In this document: positions 59,354 through 64,000 of the stretch, piece by piece
How positions within the stretch are numbered: the first letter of the stretch is position 1
How the letters are laid out: each line of letters opens with the position of its first letter
NCBI RefSeq assembly: GCF_037893015.1
Contig: NC_133660.1
Location: 162,620,937 to 162,684,936 of the forward strand
DNA: 64,000 bases
Direction of reading: 5' to 3'
Source: Macrotis lagotis
Taxonomy: Eukaryota; Chordata; Mammalia; Peramelemorphia; Peramelidae
Position numbers and translations under genes: made by a program
The notes under the pieces: model-generated
Databases searched by the model: none
What the model was told of the DNA's origin: nothing
Seen by the model: only the letters and a program-made list of their open reading frames with translations

Positions 59354-60533
59354 TCATATGAGTATTATCAGTGTCATTTTTCTATGCAGGAATACATGCA
59401 GTTCATCCTCATTAAGTCCCTCATATTTCCCCCTCTCCTCCAATCTCCATGCTTCACCTGAGTCCTGTATCTGAAGATCAAACCTTCTGTTCAGCTCTGG
59501 CCATTCCAAAAGGAACCTTTGAAATTCCCCTGGTTCATTGAAAGTCCATCTTTTTCCCTGGAAGAGGACATTCAGCCTTGCTGGGTAATTCATTCTTGGC
59601 TGCATTCTAAGCTCTTTTGCCTTCTGGTATATTGTATTCCAAGCCCTATGAGCTTCCAATGTAGTTGCTGCTAAGTACTGTGTGATCCTGACTGAAGCTC
59701 CACGATATTTGAACTGTGTCCTTCTGGCTGCTTGTAATATTTTCTCTTTGACTTGGGAGTTCTGGAACTTGGCTATAATATTCCTAGGGGTTGTTTTTTT
59801 GGGATCTCTTTCTCTGGGGGATCGGTGGATTCTCTCCATTTCTATTTTGCCCTCTGCTTCTAGAATATCAGGGCAATTTTCCTGTAGTAATTCTTTGAAA
59901 ATGATGTCAAGGCTCTTTTCCTGATCATGACTTTCAGGTATTCCAATAATTTTTAAATTATCTTTTCTAAGTCTGTTTTTCATATCAGTTGTTTTTTCAA
60001 TGAGATATTTCACATTTTCTTCTAATTTTTCATATTTTTGGTTTTGAAGTATTGATTCCTGATTTCTGTTAAATTCATCAATCTCCCTGAATTCTATTCT
60101 TTGTCTGAAGGATTTGTTCTCCTCAGAGAGTTTTCTTATCTCTTTTTCCATCTGGCCAATTTTGCTTTTTAAAGCATTCTTCTCTTCAATAACTTTTTGA
60201 ACTGTTCTATCCATCTGACCTAAGCTTGTTTTTAGCATGCTATTTTCTTCAGCATTTTTTTGGATTTCCTTGACTAAGCTGCTGACTTCATTTTCATGTT
60301 TTTCCTGCATCTCTCTCCTTCCTTTTCCCAGTTTTTTCTTCCAACTCCCTCATTTGATTTTCAAAGTCTTTTTTGAGCTCTATCATAGCCTGAGCCCAGT
60401 TTCTGTTTTTCTTGGAGTCTTTAGATGCAGGAGCTTGTGCTTTCTCATCTTCAGACTGAGTACTTTGCTCCTTCTTGGGCTCATTTGCAAAATATTTCTC
60501 AATAGTCTTCCTTTTGTTTCTCTGCTTGCTCAT
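59354..60533 (-). pseudogene. L1-type ORF1p (RNA-binding chaperone), one frameshift
   Basis: ORF1p is the trimeric RNA-binding chaperone of L1 ribonucleoprotein particles. The likely start is the ATG at 60531-60533 (MSKQRNKRKTIEK). An in-frame ATG upstream at 60641 adds only 5'-UTR-like residues. The first part is basic and polar, then enters a coiled coil (ELKKDFENQMRELEEKTGK). The frame is lost near an A6 run (60332-60337) and continues in another frame as 318 codons from 60310. That segment has about 110 residues of heptad-rich coiled coil, an RRM-like core (RKDNLKIIGIPE, then RNIIAKFQNSQVKEKIL), and the C-terminal domain (ITQYLAATTLEAHRAW, NYPARLNVLFQGKRWTF) ending near EFQRFL. This order matches mammalian L1 ORF1p. 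One indel separates it from an open frame of about 390 codons, so it is a young fossil or a sequencing slip. Confidence 0.9.
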
Positions 60534-60559
60534 TTTCCCAGCCTGGGCCTGGTTTGGGG

Positions 60560-61285
60560 TGTTTCTTGAGCTTTTGGGACACTCCCACAAGGGTCTCAGT
60601 GTGTGAGGCTCTGTCCTCCCTCCTGGTCCGTGAATGACCATAAGCGCCCCCCTCTGACACGGGGCTGATGTGGGGGGGGGGCCCTGCTGTTCTATGGGGG
60701 GGGGCCTAGACTGCGATCAGGATCTGAATGTGGTCAGAGCCCCAGAGTCCTGTTCCAGGGGCAAAGGACAGAGCTCTGCAGTCTCTCTTCACTCCCCTCC
60801 CTCAGCTCAATGGGCTCATGCCCTGGGGGCTCCTGCTTATGGGCTCCACCTGCTTCTGTTTCCTGGATCAGGGCTGGGGAAAGAAGATGCTGCTTGTTGT
60901 GTGCCCTGAGGGCTGGGCTCCACGTGCTTGCTCTGGCAGAGGTCCCCAGCTGTTCCCCCACTTTGTGCCCGGTGCTCCTCGGGGTGCAGCTCAGGAGACT
61001 CCCCCGATGCTGTGAGCTGAGACCCCCAGCACCCCGGGGCTGCCTCCGAGAGGCTGAGGTTCTTTGGCTTTGGCGGGCCACCCCTTTGGTGGGCCACCTC
61101 TCCAATCCCGGGGAGCAGAGCCTTTCTGCTCTTTTCCCGGTTACCTTGAGTAGGAGAACTGCCTCACTGGGTCCCTTTGTGGGTTCTATCTCTCCAAAGT
61201 TTAGTTAGAGTCCTTAGCTGATGAATTTTATCAGAGAGCTCCTAAGACTGGATCCCTTCTTGTGGCCATCTTGGCTCCGCCCCCC
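60560..61285 (-). promoter_or_regulatory. GC-rich 5' UTR / presumed internal promoter of the half-L1
   Basis: This is the most GC- and CpG-rich stretch in an otherwise AT-rich window. It lies exactly between the element's 5' end and ORF1. L1 5' UTRs carry internal RNA polymerase II promoters, and the start 'ggcggagccaagatggcc' contains the CAAGATGGC core that YY1 binds in L1 leaders. Promoter function is inferred from position and family. Overlapping ORFs on both strands here look like by-products of high GC. Confidence 0.6.
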
Positions 61286-61484
61286 TCTGAGGCTGAATTT
61301 CAATTCATGAATGAGTCTTCCTAATTCTAAACTCAATCTTTTATCCTTTGTACCTAGATGCCTAGCTTTGGCCTAGGGGGAGCCTGAAGAAGAAACTCCC
61401 TCAATTAATGCTAATTGGCTACTATCATGCAATTTGTTTCCTAAGAGAGTTAATTATCTGGAGCAATGAAAATCAATTAATGAA

Positions 61485-61930
61485 TTAAGAAATATTTATT
61501 AATCACTTCCTATGTGTCAGGCACTAGGTAAACAAGTACAGTACAAAGAGTGAAATAATTCCTACTCACCAGGAACTTATATTTGTAGACAAAAAATAAA
61601 TGAAATATTTATAACATGACAATAAAGAGGAATAAGTGGAAATATATACGAAAGTTATATATAGGTAGGTTAGGAGGAAGAACATTGGCAATTGAAGGAC
61701 TCAAGGAAGATTTTATAATGAAGATAGTATTTGAGTTGTGACTTAAAGAGGACTCTGGGAGACAGAGGGAGAGGGAATATATTTGAGGAGTTTGGGTCAG
61801 TCTTCCAAAGACATGAAACCAGGGATTAGAAAACAGAGTGTGAGGCACAGAGAGAAGGACTTCAGGGCTAGATTGAAGAATGTTGGAAGGGAGAGTAATA
61901 TCCAATGAGGTCAGAGGAAGAAGTAGAAGA
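61485..61930 (-). mobile_element. L2 LINE 3' fragment
   Basis: It starts 'attaatcacttcctatgtgt' and continues with 'caggaacttatatttgtag' and 'gtatttgagttgtgacttaa'. A GA-rich low-complexity tract follows (61915-62040). Confidence 0.68.
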
Positions 61931-62040
61931 GACAAAGGAAGAAGAAAAGGCAGAGAAAGAGGAAAGATACAGGGAGAAGGAGAGTGAAGGAGAAGAAGGA
62001 AGAGAGGAGAGAAAGGGAGAAGAAAAGGAGTGGGAGAGAG

Positions 62041-62565
62041 ATTTGATTTCTAGTCACTAGAACTCAACTGGGGTTTGAGAGAACATAAGAGTTTATTGAT
62101 TCATATTTTTATTGTTTATGCAAAACACTAAGTGAATAATAACAATAAGAGAAAAATAAGTGAATCTGGAATATCCTTTATATAGAATGAGCCTAGCACT
62201 TTGGTGGAAGTAATTTCTGGTATTTAAGATAATGCTTAAAGTATTTTGTCCACTTTGTGGGGTTTGAGAGTATCTACTAAAACTAAAGTCAAACCTATAA
62301 GGGAGGAGCTGGGGAAGAGGGGTGCTACCTACCAAGAGTGAGTGCCATAAAGTGGAAGTAACTAGCTTTGTTCATTAGCTTTTTGCCTTCTACCCTAGGT
62401 TTTACTAGAAAGCTACAATCACTATTGCTAAACTAGAATAAATATATAGTTTCATTACATTTTCAGAATAGTAAATGAAACATTTCATGGGAGGATTTTT
62501 ATGATTTGTCAGTCTACAGAGTATTTTACATTGATTTTCTTATTTGAGCCTAACAACTCTGTGTG
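62041..62565. other. No gene seen
   Basis: AT-rich unassigned sequence after the GA-rich tract. Confidence 0.5.
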
Positions 62566-62569
62566 ATAG

Positions 62570-62830
62570 GTTTTAGAAGCAGCTAGTGGATAGAGCACTG
62601 AACCTGGAGAAGGGAAGACCTGAGTTCAAATGTTATCTTATCAACTCACAAACTATATAACTGATTATGGTACTGTTTCTGCAAAATGGGAATAATAACA
62701 GTATTAGCACCTACCCATCAGGTTGCATAGGATCAAATGAGATAAAATATGGAAGGTACTTTGTAAACCTTAAAGGGTTACATAAATATCATTACCCCCA
62801 TTTTATGGAAAAGTCAACTGGAGCTGAGAG
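62570..62830 (+). mobile_element. CORE-SINE (MIR/Ther-like) copy
   Basis: 'agtggatagagcactgaacc' forms a tRNA-like head, followed by a decayed CORE, then 'tctgcaaaatgggaataata' and 'atcaaatgagataaaatatg'. The next segment reaches an A/T-rich end before the L1 at 62842. Confidence 0.6.
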
Positions 62831-62860
62831 AAATTAAAATCAATCTGCTCCTCATTTCTT

Positions 62861-63020
62861 TTCTTTCTTTTCTTTTTTAGGTTTTTGCAAGGCAATGGGA
62901 TTAAGTGGCTTGCCCAAGGCCACACAACTAGGTAAATATTAAGTGTCTGAGGTCAGATTTAGACTCAGGTATTCCTGACTCCAGGGCTGGTGCTCTATCC
63001 ACTGTGCCACCTAGCCACCC
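62861..63020 (-). mobile_element. WSINE1-type SINE in an L1 fragment
   Basis: It is full length. The duplication 'tgctcctcatttctt'/'tgctcatcatttctt' (62846-62860, 63021-63035) is itself L1 sequence, showing insertion into the older L1. Confidence 0.9.
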
Positions 63021-63107
63021 TGCTCATCATTTCTTGCAGCAAAATAGAATTCCATCATAATCATATACCACAAGTTATTCAGTCATTCCCCAATTGATAG
63101 TGTGAGA

Positions 63108-63835
63108 TAGTTTACAATTATTTTAATTTGCATTTCTCTAATCAATAAAGAATTATATGACTATATATAACTTTGATTTCTTCCTTCAAAAACTGCCTGT
63201 TCATATCCTTTATCAATGGGGGGAATGACTCATATTCTTAGAGATATGACAAAGTTCTCTATATGTTTATGATATGAGGCCTTTAGCTGAGAAGCTATCT
63301 ATAAAACAATTTCCCCAATTTTCTGCTTTCTTTTAATCTTGACTACACTGATTTCATTTGTTTAAGAAAAAACAACTACCAAACAAAAATAATTTTAAAT
63401 TTAATGCAAACAATGTTACATTTTACATCTCATAATGCTCTCTAACTCTTGGTTATTCATTAATTTACAGTTAGTTTACAATTATTTTAATTTGCATTTC
63501 TCTAATCAATAAAGAATTATATGACTATATATAACTTTGATTTCTTCCTTCAAAAACTGCCTGTTCATATCCTTATCAATGGGGGAATGACTCATATTCT
63601 TAGAGATATGACAAAGTTCTCTATATGTTTATGATATGAGGCCTTTATCTGAGAAGCTATCTATTAAACAATTTCCCCAGTTTTCTGCTTTCTTTTAATC
63701 TTGACTACACTGATTTTATTTGTTTAAGAAAAAACAAGTACCAAACAAAAAGAATTTTAAATTTAATGCAAACAGTGTTACATTTTACATCTCATAATGC
63801 TCTCTAACTCTTGCTTATTCATTAATTCTTCTCCT
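63108..63835 (+). repeat. 364-bp tandem duplication within L1
   Basis: The segment starting 'tagtttacaattattttaat' at 63108 recurs at 63472. There are roughly ten differences over 364 bp, including single-base losses in T and G runs. It is post-insertional, since normal L1 order is broken. Confidence 0.93.
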
Positions 63836-63879
63836 GGCCATAAATCTGATAGGTAAATGTCTCATATTATTCTCCTTTT

Positions 63880-64000
63880 TTTTAATTAAAACTTTATTTT
63901 ATTTGTCCAATTATATGTTATGGTAGTTTTTCAACATTCATCCACTTGCAAATTTATGAATTGCATATTTTTCCCTTCCCACCCCCTCCCCATGGTGGTG
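63880..64000 (-). mobile_element. L1-type 3' end, running off the window edge
   Basis: A T-rich start followed by 'gtttttcaacattcatccac' and a pyrimidine-rich segment resembles a marsupial L1 3' UTR in minus orientation. It is cut by the window end. Confidence 0.5.

Larger units (their letters stand above)
58054..61285 (-). mobile_element. ORF1-only (half-L1, HAL1-type) retrotransposon, near full length
   Basis: This is a non-LTR element read on the minus strand. Its 5' end, just inside 61285, is the L1-like leader 'ggcggagccaagatggcc'. It is followed by a GC-rich 5' UTR, an ORF1, and then a purine/G-rich 3' region ending in an A-tract, seen as T runs at 54054-58080 on the plus strand's left edge (58054-58080). 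A 16-bp direct repeat, 'tctgaggctgaatttc', flanks it at 58038-58053 and 61286-61301. The implied nick, TTTC/AA, resembles the L1 endonuclease site. No reverse transcriptase or endonuclease ORF lies between the ORF1 stop at 59354 and the tail. L1s normally carry about 4 kb of ORF2 there, so this is either a half-L1 family member or an internal deletion. The organised 3' region with three SINE-like modules favours a distinct family. Confidence 0.85.
62842..63870 (-). mobile_element. L1 ORF2 fragment with an internal 364-bp tandem duplication and a SINE insertion
   Basis: L1 ORF2 C-terminal sequence is read on the minus strand ('attcagtcattccccaattg', 'tttgcatttctctaatcaat', 'gaggcctttatctgagaag'). 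A WSINE1 is inserted at 62861-63020. The part from 63108 to 63471 is repeated at 63472-63835 with about 97% identity. Confidence 0.85.

Noticed and set aside
60670..61208. Plus-strand ORFs of 79-132 codons antisense to the half-L1 5' UTR, reminiscent of primate L1 ORF0
   Set aside because: High GC removes stop codons in several frames on both strands at once. No conserved motif, and no sign of selection can be judged from one copy.

Overview
This window looks like marsupial nuclear DNA from a gene desert or a long intron. I found no host protein-coding gene, exon series, rRNA, functional tRNA, CRISPR array or prokaryotic feature. No open frame exceeds about 170 codons except one retrotransposon ORF. 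The lineage call rests on three repeat families: a tRNA-derived SINE with an A-box head and a 'gccttgcaaaaa' tail (WSINE1-type), tRNA-RTE SINEs of MAR1 type, and L1 elements whose 3' UTR and ORF2 ends I recognise from marsupials. The WSINE1-type tail suggests an Australian lineage, perhaps a dasyurid; that is inference.

Layout. From 1 to 10 kb there are ancient L2/MIR remnants and a 5'-truncated L1 with a clear target-site duplication (5449-6707). From 10 to 14 kb there are nested insertions: a MIR in a CR1/L3 fragment, a 235-281 bp tandem duplication, an L1 whose target-site duplication abuts that duplication, and a WSINE1 inserted in the L1's right target-site duplication. From 14 to 30 kb there are L2, MIR and MAR1 copies, three WSINE1 copies and a compound AT/GA minisatellite. 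From 30 to 45 kb there are RTE fragments, a Tc2/pogo-type DNA transposon fossil, hAT-like remnants and a near-perfect 37-bp inverted repeat. From 45 to 57 kb there is an L1 split by a WSINE1 and a long antisense L2 reverse-transcriptase fossil. At 58.05-61.29 kb there is a nearly complete 3.2 kb ORF1-only ('half-L1') element on the minus strand, flanked by a 16-bp target-site duplication. The window ends with an L1 fragment that carries an internal 364-bp tandem duplication.

The most interesting object is the half-L1. It has an L1-type 5' UTR, an ORF1 with one frameshift, and no ORF2. In place of ORF2 it has a G-rich 3' region with three diverged antisense tRNA-SINE modules. Its presumed mobility would depend on L1 ORF2p supplied in trans. 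Family names come from recognised motifs and remembered consensus features, not from a database search, and most repeat edges are approximate.
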